DNA of 64,000 nt from the NCBI GenBank assembly GCA_016713825.1, contig JADJOJ010000012.1, positions 382,724 through 446,723 of the forward strand. Direction: 5' to 3'. A model generated the notes under the pieces. It had not been told where the DNA came from. It worked only from the letters and a program-made list of their open reading frames with translations, and ran no database searches. Origin of the DNA: Candidatus Leptofilum gracile (GTDB taxonomy: Bacteria; Chloroflexota; Anaerolineae; Promineifilales; Promineifilaceae). The position numbers were made by a program, and so were the translations under genes. Shown here piece after piece: positions 1 through 9,406 of the stretch (the stretch's first letter is position 1; every line of letters starts with the position of its first letter).

Positions 1-442
1 TGTGGGCGAAGATGTGGATGATGCGGTGATGTGGCAAAAGTCGCTGGCGCAGGCGCAAGCAGATGCTGCCGCTGACCCTGGTAATGCGTTTTACTGGTTC
101 AATTTGGGCACCAGCTACAACGCTGCGGGCGATTATGAAAAGGCCAGCACGGCGTTTGATCAGGCACGGGCGATTGGCTTGCCCTGGCGTATGTTGTGGT
201 ATCAGTTTGGCCCGTATGAAGCATATTATGAAGCGGGTCGTTATGAAGATGTGATTTTGCTGGCCGATGTGACGTTGAAAGATCGGCCGTATTTTGAAGA
301 ATCGTTTTATTACAAAGGCTTGGCCCTGGCTGCTACTGGTGATACGGCCGCAGCCGAAGAAAATCTAGAAAAAGCCGCCACGTTTAACCCCAACTTTGAC
401 CTTGCTGCCGTGGCGCTTGCGGAAATTACCAGTGGTCAGTAA
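1..442 (+). CDS. TPR-containing protein, 5'-truncated by window edge
   Basis: The first 146 codons visible are the C-terminal part of a tetratricopeptide protein: WFNLG, YEKAS and AFDQARAIG are TPR-type helices. The segment aligns by eye with the last third of the protein at 547-1935 (shared WFNLG, DQAR, GLP-RMLWYQF, YKGLALA), so it is probably the end of a paralogous C39-like peptidase/TPR protein whose front lies outside the window. The last residues SGQ and the TAA stop are made of the CAGTAAT units of the repeat that follows. Function unknown. Confidence 0.75.
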   Translation, partial: VGEDVDDAVMWQKSLAQAQADAAADPGNAFYWFNLGTSYNAAGDYEKASTAFDQARAIGLPWRMLWYQFGPYEAYYEAGRYEDVILLADVTLKDRPYFEESFYYKGLALAATGDTAAAEENLEKAATFNPNFDLAAVALAEITSGQ

Positions 443-520
443 TCAGTGGGTCAGTGATCAGTAAAAAACTGAATACTGCTTACTGAATACTGTTTACTGA
501 TTCCCGTTTACGGATTACCG
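434..520. repeat. CAGT-type heptad hairpin repeat
   Basis: Left half has units of CAGT plus a variable triplet (CAGTAAT, CAGTGAT, CAGTAAA). Right half has the complementary core ACTG plus a variable triplet (ACTGAAT, ACTGCTT, ACTGTTT, ACTGATT). The halves can pair as an imperfect hairpin. The left end overlaps the stop codon of the upstream gene. Confidence 0.7.
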
Positions 521-546
521 ACCCCCGGGCCCAGGTGGAAGAGAGT

Positions 547-1935
547 ATGAGAAAAAGAACGAAAAACATCATTTTAACCGTTGCTGGTATACAAATTTTG
601 CTCGTTATTGGGCTGTTGGTGCTGCCTGCGCTGGCGGGGGCCATTCCGGGGCGATACCGGGTGGCATTGCAGGAGCGCAGTCCGTTTTTGAGCGGCATTG
701 TGGAGGGCGTCATTGATCAGGTGGCCCCAATGGCGACGGCATTGCCGGTAGCGGCCGTTTCTGCCGATGAGCCGCAGGTGGATATTCAGGCGTTGCTTGC
801 GGTAACGGCCGTTGCCTCCCCTACGCCCACCAGCAAACCAACCGAAGCCCCCACCACTGCCCCCGTAACCACACCAGAGGCTGACGCCACGCCGCTGCCT
901 ACCAATACCCCCATCCCCACGCCCACCAACACCCCCACACCAGAACCGCTGCCTGTTTCCCACATATTGGAAGGCATGGGCGTCATTCGGCAGACCTTTA
1001 ACAACTGCGGCCCGGCCAATCTAACCCAAACGCTCAACTTTTTGGGCTATGATATTACCCAAGAAGAAGTGGCCGACTACCTGAAGCCCAGCAGCGAAGA
1101 CCGCAACGTAAGCCCCTGGCAAATTGCCGACTACGTGAACGAGTATACCGGCGGCACGTTCAAGGCCAGCGCTCACAGTGGCGGCACATTGGAAATGCTC
1201 AAAGAATTCATCGCCGCAGGTTATCCGGTGGTCATCGAAAAGGGGTATGATCTGCCCACCGATGGCTGGTATGGGCATTACCTGACCGTATTTGGCTACG
1301 ATGATGAAGCGGGCGTTTTCTACAGCCAGGATAGTTACCTGGGGCCTTGGGATGGAAGCGGCCGTACCGATGAATATGAAGAGTTCGAGTTTTACTGGCA
1401 GCAGTTCAACTACACTTTCTACGTAGTCTACTTCCCCTCGCAAGAAGCTGAAGTGCAGGCGATTCTTGGCCCCGATTTGTCTGAGCCGATGGCGATGTGG
1501 CGTATGGTTGCCGCCCGCGCCCAGGCCGAAATTGATGCTGACCCTGAAAACGTGTTTGCCTGGTTCAACTTAGGTTCGGCGCTGACTGAAATGGGCGTCA
1601 AGACAGGCGAAGCCCAATATTATCAGGGTGGGGCGCAGGCGTACGATCAGGCCCGCGAGTTAGGCTTACCCCCACGCATGTTGTGGTACCAATTCCGCCC
1701 CTACATGGCTTACTGGAAAGTAGGCCGCAACGATGATGTGATTGCCCTGGCCGATGCCACGCTCTCCACCCAGGGTGGCCGCAACGTGGAAGAAACGTTC
1801 TGGTACAAAGGGCTAGCATTAGAATCTCAGGGGCTAATTACCGATGCGATTACCAATTACCAGGCAGCGCTGGAAGTGAACCACAATGCGTATTATGTGC
1901 AATGGTCGCTGGATGCGCTGACGGGCGGCGGATAA
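547..1935 (+). CDS. Secreted C39-like peptidase domain protein with C-terminal TPRs
   Basis: A 462-residue protein. An N-terminal hydrophobic segment (about residues 7-30, IILTVAGIQILLVIGLLVLP) suggests export or anchoring. A Thr/Pro-rich linker (about 85-140) follows, then a Peptidase_C39_2-like papain-fold domain with NNCGPANL (Cys154) and GHYLTVFGYDD (His244) as the probable catalytic pair, then TPR-like helices. The ATG at 547 is preferred over the GTG at 535 because of an AGGTGGAAGAG stretch before it. It may cleave or bind peptides outside the membrane; substrate unknown. A paralogue lies directly upstream. Confidence 0.8.
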   Translation: MRKRTKNIILTVAGIQILLVIGLLVLPALAGAIPGRYRVALQERSPFLSGIVEGVIDQVAPMATALPVAAVSADEPQVDIQALLAVTAVASPTPTSKPTEAPTTAPVTTPEADATPLPTNTPIPTPTNTPTPEPLPVSHILEGMGVIRQTFNNCGPANLTQTLNFLGYDITQEEVADYLKPSSEDRNVSPWQIADYVNEYTGGTFKASAHSGGTLEMLKEFIAAGYPVVIEKGYDLPTDGWYGHYLTVFGYDDEAGVFYSQDSYLGPWDGSGRTDEYEEFEFYWQQFNYTFYVVYFPSQEAEVQAILGPDLSEPMAMWRMVAARAQAEIDADPENVFAWFNLGSALTEMGVKTGEAQYYQGGAQAYDQARELGLPPRMLWYQFRPYMAYWKVGRNDDVIALADATLSTQGGRNVEETFWYKGLALESQGLITDAITNYQAALEVNHNAYYVQWSLDALTGGG

Positions 1936-1941
1936 AGAATC

Positions 1942-2009
1942 AGGAGATTGGTTAATTGGAGATTGGAGATTTGCTGAGTCCCCAATCTCTAATCTCCAAT
2001 CTCCAATCT
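1942..2009. repeat. GGAG-type heptad hairpin repeat
   Basis: GGAGATT units on the left and AATCTCC/AATCTCT units on the right form an imperfect stem-loop filling the gap between the peptidase gene and the histidine phosphatase, ending 4 nt before the latter's ATG. Confidence 0.75.
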
Positions 2010-2013
2010 TACC

Positions 2014-2577
2014 ATGCCTACCCACCTCATCCTCGTCCGCCATGCGGCCGTTTCCATAGACCCTACTCTACCCAGCCACCAATGGCCGCTAACGCCAGAC
2101 GGCCGTTCCGCCACCCACCAACTTGCCCACAAACTAGCCCCCTACCAGCCCAGCCGCATCATCACCAGCCAGGAGCCGAAGGCGGTGGCCACCGGCGCTG
2201 CCCTGGCCGAGGCGCTGACGCTGCCCAGCCACGCCGCCCCCGGCCTGCAAGAGCACGACCGGCGCGGCGTGCCTTTTTTTGAAAACAAGGCGGATTTTGC
2301 AACGGCCGTCTCCCAACTCTTCACCCATCCCAACGACCTGGTGTTTGGCAATGAAACGGCCGTTCAGGCCAGAACGCGGTTAGAAACGGCCGTTCGCCAA
2401 CAGCTAAAATCGTTCCCCCAAGACACCCTGGCCCTCGTCACCCACGGCACGGTGCTCACCCTCTTTTTGTGCCAGCACAACCCCCACCTGCAACCGCTGT
2501 CGTTTTGGCAATCGCTGGCGCTGCCCTGTGCCTTTGTGGTGCGTTTGCCGGGGCTGGGGTTGGAAACGGCCGTTTAA
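2014..2577 (+). CDS. Histidine phosphatase family protein (phosphoglycerate mutase-like)
   Basis: A 187-residue protein starting with LILVRHAAVS, the RHG-type phosphate-binding motif with Ala in place of Gly, and carrying a later VTHGTVLT segment with the second active-site His. Length and order fit small broad-specificity phosphatases of the histidine phosphatase superfamily. Substrate cannot be read from the sequence. The gene carries at least five copies of the ACGGCCGT palindrome, three of them encoding ETAV. It starts right after a hairpin repeat, with no clear Shine-Dalgarno. Confidence 0.85.
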   Translation: MPTHLILVRHAAVSIDPTLPSHQWPLTPDGRSATHQLAHKLAPYQPSRIITSQEPKAVATGAALAEALTLPSHAAPGLQEHDRRGVPFFENKADFATAVSQLFTHPNDLVFGNETAVQARTRLETAVRQQLKSFPQDTLALVTHGTVLTLFLCQHNPHLQPLSFWQSLALPCAFVVRLPGLGLETAV

Positions 2578-2715
2578 CTGCATAGCCTGGGGGTTTATCC
2601 CCTGGTATAATATCGATCATTCCCAATGGACCTTTCAATTACCCAACAACAAATCCAACGGTCAACGTTGTCTGGGTTTTTAAGATATTTACTCACATTT
2701 CCCTAGGAGGCATTA

Positions 2716-4284
2716 ATGTCTGAACGCAAACATATTAAAGTGACTTACTCCACTTTGGCCAGTCCAGATCCGCTGCTGCATCAATATTTTGAAGAAGCAG
2801 TCGAAGAGGCAAAAGCCGGTTTTGGCAAAACGTTCCCCATGTTTATCAATGGTGAAGAGCGCCTGACTGACGAAACATTTGAAAAGCGCAGCCCAACCAA
2901 TCTAGATATGGTAATGGGCCATTTCCAATATGGCTCTGCTGACCATGTGAACGAAGCGGTAGCCGCCGCCAAAGCCGCTTTCCCCGCCTGGAGCGGCCGT
3001 CCCTGGCAAGAACGCGTGGCCATCATGCGCCAGGCCGCCGACCTCATCAGCGAGCGGTTGTTCCACATGGGCGCCGTGATGAGCCTGGAAATTGGCAAAA
3101 ACCGGCTGGAAGCATTGGGTGATGTGGAAGAAACGGCCGATCTCATCCGCTACAACTGTGATGCCGTGGAGCAAAATAACAACTTCAACCGCCCCCTGCT
3201 TGCTGAAAGCAACAAGCACCACAACCGCAGCGTCCTCAAGCCGTACGGCGTCTGGGCCGTCATCTCCCCCTTCAACTTCCCCGGCGCGTTGGCCGGTGGC
3301 CCGGCCGGAGCCGCGCTGGTGGCTGGCAACACCGTCGTCCTCAAGCCCGCTTCCGACACCCCGTACACCGCCTGGCTGATCACCGAATGTTTGCGCGATG
3401 CGGGCGTTCCCGCTGGCGTTTTTAACTTTGTCACCGGCGGCGGCCGTTCCGTTGGCCAGGTCCTGGTAGACCATCCCGACGTGGCTGGCATCACCTTCAC
3501 CGGCAGTTACGACGTGGGGATGCAGATTCTGCGCACCTTTGCCCAGGGCCGCTACCCCCGCCCGGTTATCGCCGAGATGGGTGGCAAGAACCCCACCATC
3601 ATCAGCAAAAAGGCCGACATCGACAAAGCGGCGATGGGCGTCATGCGCTCCGCCTTTGGCCTGCAAGGGCAAAAATGCTCCGCTTGCTCCCGCGTTTACG
3701 TGGCCAAAGAGGTGAAGGACGAATTCATGACCAAGCTCATTGACCTTACCTCCCAAATCAATGTGGGCGACCCCACCGTAAAAGAAAATTGGATGGGGCC
3801 AGTGGCCAACAAAGGCGCTTTTGAAGATTACAAAAAGTTTGTAGCCGATCTTCACGCCAGTGGGGATGTGGTTTTTGGTGGCCAGGTGCTGGAAGATGCG
3901 GGGAACGGTTACTATGTGGCCCCCACCATCGTAGATAATTTGCCGCTAGACCATTACCTGTGGAAGCATGAAATGTTCTTGCCCATCGTTACCGTTGCGC
4001 CTTACGACGACATCAACAACGCAATGGAAATGGCCAACGACGTGGAATATGGCCTGACGGCCGGATTTTTCAGCGAAGATGACAGCGAAGTGCAATGGTG
4101 GCTAGATAACATCCAGGCTGGCGTTTTGTACGTGAACCGCTCCAGCGGAGCCACGACGGGTGCCTGGCCGGGCTACCAATCCTTCGGTGGCTGGAAAGGC
4201 AGCGGCTCGACAGGTAAAGCCGCAGGCAGCTTCTACTACATCCAGCAATATATGAAAGAACAAAGCCAAACCATCGTGGATTAA
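2716..4284 (+). CDS. Aldehyde dehydrogenase, P5C dehydrogenase-like
   Basis: A 522-residue NAD(P)-dependent aldehyde dehydrogenase. Visible motifs are SPFNFPGAL, the cofactor motif FTGSYDVG, the general-base Glu287 in IAEMGGKNP and catalytic Cys321 in GQKCSACSR. That last motif and the length match the RocA/PutA group that oxidises L-glutamate 5-semialdehyde to glutamate, so proline or arginine breakdown is likely, but another semialdehyde is possible. AGGAGG lies 6 nt before the ATG. A class III aminotransferase follows on the same strand about 95 bp later, consistent with an amino-acid catabolic pair. Confidence 0.88.
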   Translation: MSERKHIKVTYSTLASPDPLLHQYFEEAVEEAKAGFGKTFPMFINGEERLTDETFEKRSPTNLDMVMGHFQYGSADHVNEAVAAAKAAFPAWSGRPWQERVAIMRQAADLISERLFHMGAVMSLEIGKNRLEALGDVEETADLIRYNCDAVEQNNNFNRPLLAESNKHHNRSVLKPYGVWAVISPFNFPGALAGGPAGAALVAGNTVVLKPASDTPYTAWLITECLRDAGVPAGVFNFVTGGGRSVGQVLVDHPDVAGITFTGSYDVGMQILRTFAQGRYPRPVIAEMGGKNPTIISKKADIDKAAMGVMRSAFGLQGQKCSACSRVYVAKEVKDEFMTKLIDLTSQINVGDPTVKENWMGPVANKGAFEDYKKFVADLHASGDVVFGGQVLEDAGNGYYVAPTIVDNLPLDHYLWKHEMFLPIVTVAPYDDINNAMEMANDVEYGLTAGFFSEDDSEVQWWLDNIQAGVLYVNRSSGATTGAWPGYQSFGGWKGSGSTGKAAGSFYYIQQYMKEQSQTIVD

Positions 4285-4296
4285 CTGTGGGAGATC

Positions 4297-4357
4297 AGGT
4301 AATTGGGTAATTGAGTAATTGAGTAAATTGCCCAATTACCAAATTACTCAATTACCT
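4297..4357. repeat. TAATT-type hairpin repeat
   Basis: GGTAATTG/AGTAATTG units on the left and CAATTACC/CAAATTACT units on the right form a long AT-rich stem-loop between the dehydrogenase and the aminotransferase. Confidence 0.75.
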
Positions 4358-4378
4358 CACCCCATTTCCCAACCAAAA

Positions 4379-5704
4379 ATGACAACATACAAACATCCGC
4401 ACGGACACGTGTTTTATCGCAAGATGAGCCATGCCCGCCCCAAGATTTCATATGGGGAGGGCATTTATTTATTCGACGAAAGTGGCAAACGGTACATCGA
4501 TGGGTCTGGAGGGCCGCTGGTGGTAAATGTGGGACACGGCCGTTCCGAAATCGTGGCCGCCATGACAGAACAAGCCCAAAAAGCAGCCTACGTCCACGCC
4601 ATCATGTTCACCAACGACGCCACCGAGCAGCTTTCTAATGAGCTGGCCGAGCTGGTTCCCCTCGATAACCCGCGCTTTTTTTACCTCAGCAGCGGTTCCG
4701 AGGTGGTAGAAGGGGCGATCAAGCTGGCCCGGCAAATTCAGCAGGCACGGGGCCAGGCCACCCGCGACCTCATCACCTGCCGCTCACTGAGCTATCACGG
4801 GATGACCCTGGGGGCTTTAGGCGTAAGCGGCCGTCCTGGCTTGCGCACCCCTTACATGGGCATGATGGTCAACATGCCCCACGTTCGTCCCCCGTACCCC
4901 TACCGCTTTGAAGGTTCCGGCGAAGAACTAGCCGGGCGTCTGGAAGAGTCCATCTTGGCCTACGGGCCAGAAACCGTCGCCGCCTTTATCGCTGAGCCAA
5001 TCAGCGGAGCCAGCCTGGGCGCGGTTGTGCCGCCCGATGATTACTGGCCCGCCGTCCGCCGCATTTGCGACAAATACGGCGTGCTGCTTATTGCTGACGA
5101 AGTGCTGGTGGGCATGGGGCGCACCGGCAAATGGTGGGGCATCGACCATTGGCAGGTGCAGCCAGACATCATGGTTACCTCCAAGGGGTTGGCCGGTGGC
5201 TACTTCCCGCTGGGCTTTATTGCGGCCAAAACAGAGGATGTGGAGCTGATTCGCCAAAAATTGGGGGATTGGAACCACGGCGGCACGTTTAGCCATCATC
5301 CCGTCGGCTGCGCGGCTGCATTAGCCACGCTGCACATTATGCAGCAAGAGGAACTGGTGCAGAATGCCGCCGTGCTGGGCGAAAAGTTGGGCCAGATGCT
5401 GCAAGATACGCTGGGCCATCACCCCAACGTGGGCGAAGTGCGCGGGCGCGGCCTCTTTTGGGGCATTGAGCTGGTGCAAGACAAAGCGAGCAAAGAGCCA
5501 TTCCCCGCCTCGCGCCATCTGGCCTGGGATATCTGGCAGCGGGCGTTTGACAAAGGGCTGATTGTTTACTACTCCCAGGGCTGCGCCGACGGCCAAAACG
5601 GGGATGTAATCATGCTGGGGCCGCCACTCACTGTGAACGAGGCCCAACTGGTGGAAATGACGCGCCTGGTGGCCGAGGCAATTTGGGAAGAGCTGCCGGT
5701 CTAA
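4379..5704 (+). CDS. Class III PLP-dependent aminotransferase
   Basis: A 441-residue fold-type I enzyme of the ornithine/GABA/beta-alanine aminotransferase group. Visible are SSGSEVVEGAIKLAR, SYHGMTLGA, AEPISGAS, the cofactor Asp in LLIADEVLVGMGRTG and PLP-binding Lys269 in TSKGLAGG. The reading frame is open upstream to 4319, but those codons are repeat sequence; the ATG at 4379 gives the usual family length. With the preceding semialdehyde dehydrogenase it suggests transamination of an omega-amino acid followed by aldehyde oxidation. Exact substrate unknown. Confidence 0.87.
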   Translation: MTTYKHPHGHVFYRKMSHARPKISYGEGIYLFDESGKRYIDGSGGPLVVNVGHGRSEIVAAMTEQAQKAAYVHAIMFTNDATEQLSNELAELVPLDNPRFFYLSSGSEVVEGAIKLARQIQQARGQATRDLITCRSLSYHGMTLGALGVSGRPGLRTPYMGMMVNMPHVRPPYPYRFEGSGEELAGRLEESILAYGPETVAAFIAEPISGASLGAVVPPDDYWPAVRRICDKYGVLLIADEVLVGMGRTGKWWGIDHWQVQPDIMVTSKGLAGGYFPLGFIAAKTEDVELIRQKLGDWNHGGTFSHHPVGCAAALATLHIMQQEELVQNAAVLGEKLGQMLQDTLGHHPNVGEVRGRGLFWGIELVQDKASKEPFPASRHLAWDIWQRAFDKGLIVYYSQGCADGQNGDVIMLGPPLTVNEAQLVEMTRLVAEAIWEELPV

Positions 5705-5709
5705 AGGTG

Positions 5710-6192
5710 TTATTCTGCTTGCCAGGTGTGCACTTCGCCGCCCTGGCCCATGAGAACGGAGCCAGGGAAAACGCGCAGCCGCCACGGTTCCAGCTTGAGC
5801 GCGGCAAAGGCGTCTACCGTGGGGCTGGTCCAGGCAGGGACGATTTTGGGATCGTAGCCAACGGGTTTTGGCCCATTGAGGAACAAATCCCATACCATTT
5901 GGCGGGTTTCGTCAGCGAAGGCCCAGGTGGCGCGGCATTCCGCGACGCAGGTATCGTGGGTTGGCGTCCAGTAGTTTACGGAGACGTAAGGGCTGTTTTT
6001 GAGGTGGGCGCGTTTAACGGCCGTTGGCCCTGTGGCAATCCACCCCACCAGCTGTTCGCCATCCCACTGCCAGATAGGGTGGAGGATGCGGGAACGGGGA
6101 CGGCCGTTTCCATCCACCGTTGCCACACTCGCCCACACAATCTGGTGCGCCATCTGCACAAACGCAGGTGCCGTTTCCAAAAGTGTATTCAT
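5710..6192 (-). CDS. Pyridoxamine 5'-phosphate oxidase-like FMN-binding protein
   Basis: A 160-residue split-barrel protein. The pattern VATVDGNGRPRSRIL, followed by a strand pair and a short helix (TAVKRAHL), is typical of PNPOx-fold proteins that bind FMN or F420. It converges on the aminotransferase with a 5-bp gap. AAAGGA precedes the ATG. Role (PLP salvage or general flavin reductase) is not decided by the sequence. Confidence 0.82.
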   Translation of the reverse strand: MNTLLETAPAFVQMAHQIVWASVATVDGNGRPRSRILHPIWQWDGEQLVGWIATGPTAVKRAHLKNSPYVSVNYWTPTHDTCVAECRATWAFADETRQMVWDLFLNGPKPVGYDPKIVPAWTSPTVDAFAALKLEPWRLRVFPGSVLMGQGGEVHTWQAE

Positions 6193-6208
6193 GGGATTCC
6201 TTTGACTG

Positions 6209-6294
6209 TAATTGAGTAATTGAGTAATTGAGTCATTTGCTACCCAATTACCTAATTACCTAATTACCTAATTACCTAATTACCTAATTACCCA
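6209..6294. repeat. TAATT-type hairpin repeat with five exact TAATTACC units
   Basis: Left arm has three TAATTGAG units. Right arm has five exact head-to-tail copies of TAATTACC (6253-6292). The arms are imperfectly complementary. The right end supplies the last codons and TAG stop of the leftward AMP-ligase gene. Confidence 0.85.
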
Positions 6295-7864
6295 ACTTCG
6301 CCCGTTCTTGCTCCACCAAAATGCGGCGCAAAATCTTGCCAGAAAGCGACTTCGGCACTTCGCTGACAAACTCAATGCGGCGCACCTTCTTTTGTGGCGA
6401 GACGCGCTCGGCGACCCAGGCCATAATATCCTCCGCTGAGGCTTCGGCCTTGAGCACCACAAACGCTTTGGGCACTTCGCCCGCCTCTTCATCTGGGCTG
6501 GGGATGACGGCCACATCGGCAATGGCCGGGTGACTGAGCAGCAGCGCTTCCAGTTCGGCCGGGGCTACCTGGAACCCTTTGTACTTAATCAGCTCCTTCA
6601 GCCGATCGACGATGTAGAAAAAGCCTTCATCATCGACATAACCAATATCGCCCGTGTGCAGCCAGCCCTCTTCATCGATGGTGGCGGCCGTGGCGTCGGG
6701 ATTGTTCAGGTACCCTTTCATCACCTGCGGCCCGCGAATCCAAAGTTCGCCCCGCTCGTTGTGGCCCACCGGATTACCGCTGGTGGGGTCCACAAGCATG
6801 ACTTCTGTGTTGGATACGGCTGGGCCAATTGAAGAAAGCTTGTCCCCCTCGGTCAGGGTGAGGTTGTAGACGTGGGTGACGGGGCTGGTTTCGGTAAGGC
6901 CGTAGCCCTGCACCACGCGGCATTTTAGCCGCGCCTTTACCTCATCGGCCAATGCCTGGCCCAAGGGGGCTGCGCCAGAGAATAGCTCTATGAGAGAAGA
7001 GGTGTCGTACTGGTCTACGATGGGGTGCTTGGCGAGGCCGACCAGGATGGGGGGGACCAGATTGACGCGGGTGACTTTGTGCTTTTGCACCAGCTCTAGA
7101 AACTGCACCATGTCGAACCGGGGCATGGTGACGATGGTGGCCCCGCGTGACAGGCTCATGTTCATGATGACCACCATGCCGTAGATGTGGAAGAAGGGCA
7201 GAATGCCCATGATGATGTCGTCTTCGTTGGTGATATCGATGCCGGTGATGCCGTCCATTTGCACCAGGTTGGCCACGATGTTGCGGTGGGTGAGCATGAC
7301 GCCTTTGGGGTAGCCGGTGGTGCCGCTGGAATAGGGGAGCACCACTAAATCTTCGGCGGGGTTGATGTTAACTTCAGGCAGGGAACCGTCGCTTTGCAGC
7401 AGGGTGGCAAAGGGGGTGGCCCCGTCTACGGGGTCAAAGGTGAACAGCTCCTCGACGTTGGTTTGGGAAACGGCCGTTTTCGCATTTTCCAAAAACAATG
7501 AGATAGTCAACAAATATTTGGCCCCGGCATCGTTTAGCTGGCGGGCCAATTCCTCGGCCGTGTACAGCGGGTTCACCGTGGTGACAATGCCCCCCAGCAG
7601 CGAAACCGCGTGAAAAGCGACGGCATATTCGGGAATGTTGGGGCTGTAAATGGCAAAAACATCCCCTTTGCCAAAGCCGCGTTTGGCCAGGCTAGACGCC
7701 ACCAGCCGGATGGCGCCGCCCAGTTGAGCATAGGTGATGGTACGGCCGCTTGGCCCATCAATCAGCGCCGGTTTGTTGCCAAACAGTTGGGTGCGGCTTA
7801 GCACAAACTCGGTCAGCGGCACATTGGGGATTTCAACATCGGGGTACGGACTTGTGAAGATCAT
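6284..7864 (-). CDS. AMP-binding acyl-CoA synthetase, 4-coumarate-CoA ligase-like
   Basis: A 526-residue member of the ANL adenylating superfamily that activates carboxylic acids to acyl-CoA via acyl-AMP. Visible are the P-loop YSSGTTGYPKGV, GYGLTETSP, the hinge motif YIVDRLKELIKYKGFQV and the C-terminal catalytic Lys in LSGKILRR. The order matches 4CL and medium/long-chain fatty acyl-CoA ligases; chain specificity is not predictable. AAGGAG precedes the ATG. The C-terminal LGN and stop are coded by the TAATTACC repeat. Confidence 0.9.
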   Translation of the reverse strand: MIFTSPYPDVEIPNVPLTEFVLSRTQLFGNKPALIDGPSGRTITYAQLGGAIRLVASSLAKRGFGKGDVFAIYSPNIPEYAVAFHAVSLLGGIVTTVNPLYTAEELARQLNDAGAKYLLTISLFLENAKTAVSQTNVEELFTFDPVDGATPFATLLQSDGSLPEVNINPAEDLVVLPYSSGTTGYPKGVMLTHRNIVANLVQMDGITGIDITNEDDIIMGILPFFHIYGMVVIMNMSLSRGATIVTMPRFDMVQFLELVQKHKVTRVNLVPPILVGLAKHPIVDQYDTSSLIELFSGAAPLGQALADEVKARLKCRVVQGYGLTETSPVTHVYNLTLTEGDKLSSIGPAVSNTEVMLVDPTSGNPVGHNERGELWIRGPQVMKGYLNNPDATAATIDEEGWLHTGDIGYVDDEGFFYIVDRLKELIKYKGFQVAPAELEALLLSHPAIADVAVIPSPDEEAGEVPKAFVVLKAEASAEDIMAWVAERVSPQKKVRRIEFVSEVPKSLSGKILRRILVEQERAKLGN

Positions 7865-7900
7865 GACTGCTCCTTGGGATTAACCTTTTTCTGATGACAA

Positions 7901-7962
7901 ATGGAGAGTGGAGATTGGAGATTGGAAATGTTCCAGTCTCCACTCTCTAATCTCCACTCTCT
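7901..7962. repeat. GGAG-type heptad hairpin repeat
   Basis: Left units GGAGAGT, GGAGATT, GGAGATT; right units are complements such as CACTCTCTAATCTCC. It fills the gap between the ligase and the UMF1 carrier and directly abuts the carrier's stop codon at 7963. Confidence 0.75.
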
Positions 7963-9276
7963 TTATGAAAATGAACGCGCTTTTTTCTCGTTGACAAAGC
8001 TGAGGACGATAAGGCCGAGCAGTAAAAAGACGCCAATGGAGAGGATGGCCAGCTTTTGGCCCATCTGTTCGGCTGTGGTTACCGTCTCACCCTGGGCCTG
8101 ATACCAGAAGGCAGCTTCGGCCGCAATTAAGCCATAGATAGTGGGGCCAATAAAAGATGAAGAGCGTCCGGCGACGGCAAAAAAGCCATAAAACTCGCCG
8201 CTGCGTCCGGGTGGCGCAAAAAAGCTCACCATCGCCCGGCTGACAGATTCTATGCCCGCCATAGCAAAACCGGCCAGGATACCCACCAGGTAAAACCCGG
8301 TACTGGTTTGGTTCAGGTAAAGCCAAATGATGGCAATAATCATTGTCATAATGGAGATCGCGAGGGAACGTTTACCGCCAAGCCTGTCTACCCAGGTACC
8401 AAAGGCGTAAGCGCCTGCTACATTGCTCACCTGCACGATGATAACGAAGATGATGAGTTGCGTCTGGTCCATGCCGTACAAAACGGCCCCAATAATCGCC
8501 GCAAAGTTAAGGGCCATAATCACGCCATCGTTAAAAATCAGGTAGGCGGCCATGAATTTGAGATATTCTTTGAACTGGCTGGCGGTTTTGATGGTTTGGC
8601 TTAGCTGTTTGAAGGCGTAGCTGACGTAATTTTCGCCAGCGGGCAGCGGTTTGGCTTTGGCGCGTTCGGGCAGCCAGAGGAAGATGGGGGCAGCGGAGAC
8701 GGCGAAGAAGACGGCCGTAATCACCAACGACGCCCGAATAATCAAATCCCCCTCAATCATCACAATCAGCGGCAAGATGAGCACGAGGCAGAGGATGCCG
8801 CCAATGGTGCCGATGGCCCAGCCGTTGCCAGAGACGCGCCCCACTTCGTGCGGTTCCGCAATTTCGGGCAGCAGGGCGTTGTAAAACACCTGGGCGCTGC
8901 GGTAGCCAATCTCGGCCAGAATAAAAAAGCCCATGCCGATGGCCACATTACCTGGCGTGGCAAAGAAAAGGCCTGCGGTAAAAACGCAGGCCATGATGGT
9001 ATAAAAAAGTAAAAATTTCTTTTTGGAGCCAGAGAAATCGGCAATGGTGCCCAGAATGGGGGAGGTGATGGCTACGACGAGCATGGCGATGCCCACGGCC
9101 AGCCCCCACAGACGGGAGCCTTCGGCACCGCCGACGATGCTGCCTTGAAAGTAAGCAGAGTAAACGGCTAGCAGCACCACAGAGGCATAGGCGGAGTTGC
9201 CAAAATCGTAGAGATACCAGGCCCACCGCTCACGCCGGGTGGTGCTTGTCTGCGTTTGAATAGGGACAGTTGTCAT
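7963..9276 (-). CDS. MFS transporter, UMF1/Atg22-like
   Basis: A 437-residue integral membrane protein with about 12 hydrophobic segments. It opens with WAWYLYDFGNSAYASVV, the hallmark of the UMF1 family related to the yeast vacuolar amino-acid effluxer Atg22, and has the FSGSKKKFLL loop between helices 2 and 3. Substrate in bacteria is unknown, probably small metabolites. AGAGGA precedes the ATG. It follows PepF on the same strand, so peptide hydrolysis and amino-acid movement could be linked, but that is inference. Confidence 0.85.
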   Translation of the reverse strand: MTTVPIQTQTSTTRRERWAWYLYDFGNSAYASVVLLAVYSAYFQGSIVGGAEGSRLWGLAVGIAMLVVAITSPILGTIADFSGSKKKFLLFYTIMACVFTAGLFFATPGNVAIGMGFFILAEIGYRSAQVFYNALLPEIAEPHEVGRVSGNGWAIGTIGGILCLVLILPLIVMIEGDLIIRASLVITAVFFAVSAAPIFLWLPERAKAKPLPAGENYVSYAFKQLSQTIKTASQFKEYLKFMAAYLIFNDGVIMALNFAAIIGAVLYGMDQTQLIIFVIIVQVSNVAGAYAFGTWVDRLGGKRSLAISIMTMIIAIIWLYLNQTSTGFYLVGILAGFAMAGIESVSRAMVSFFAPPGRSGEFYGFFAVAGRSSSFIGPTIYGLIAAEAAFWYQAQGETVTTAEQMGQKLAILSIGVFLLLGLIVLSFVNEKKARSFS

Positions 9277-9343
9277 TGGGGTTTCCTCTTGTGTGGATGT
9301 TGAGTTGTTGGCGGATTATTGTACCCGGGAAACGGCTGGGGAC

Positions 9344-9406
9344 AAACGGCCGTATCCACCCCGGATACGGCCGTTTCCTCAATTACTCAATTACAAAATT
9401 ACCCAA

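Noticed and set aside
2902..3855. 317-codon leftward frame inside the aldehyde dehydrogenase
   Set aside because: Antisense shadow; no domain recognisable and the sense strand has all catalytic motifs.
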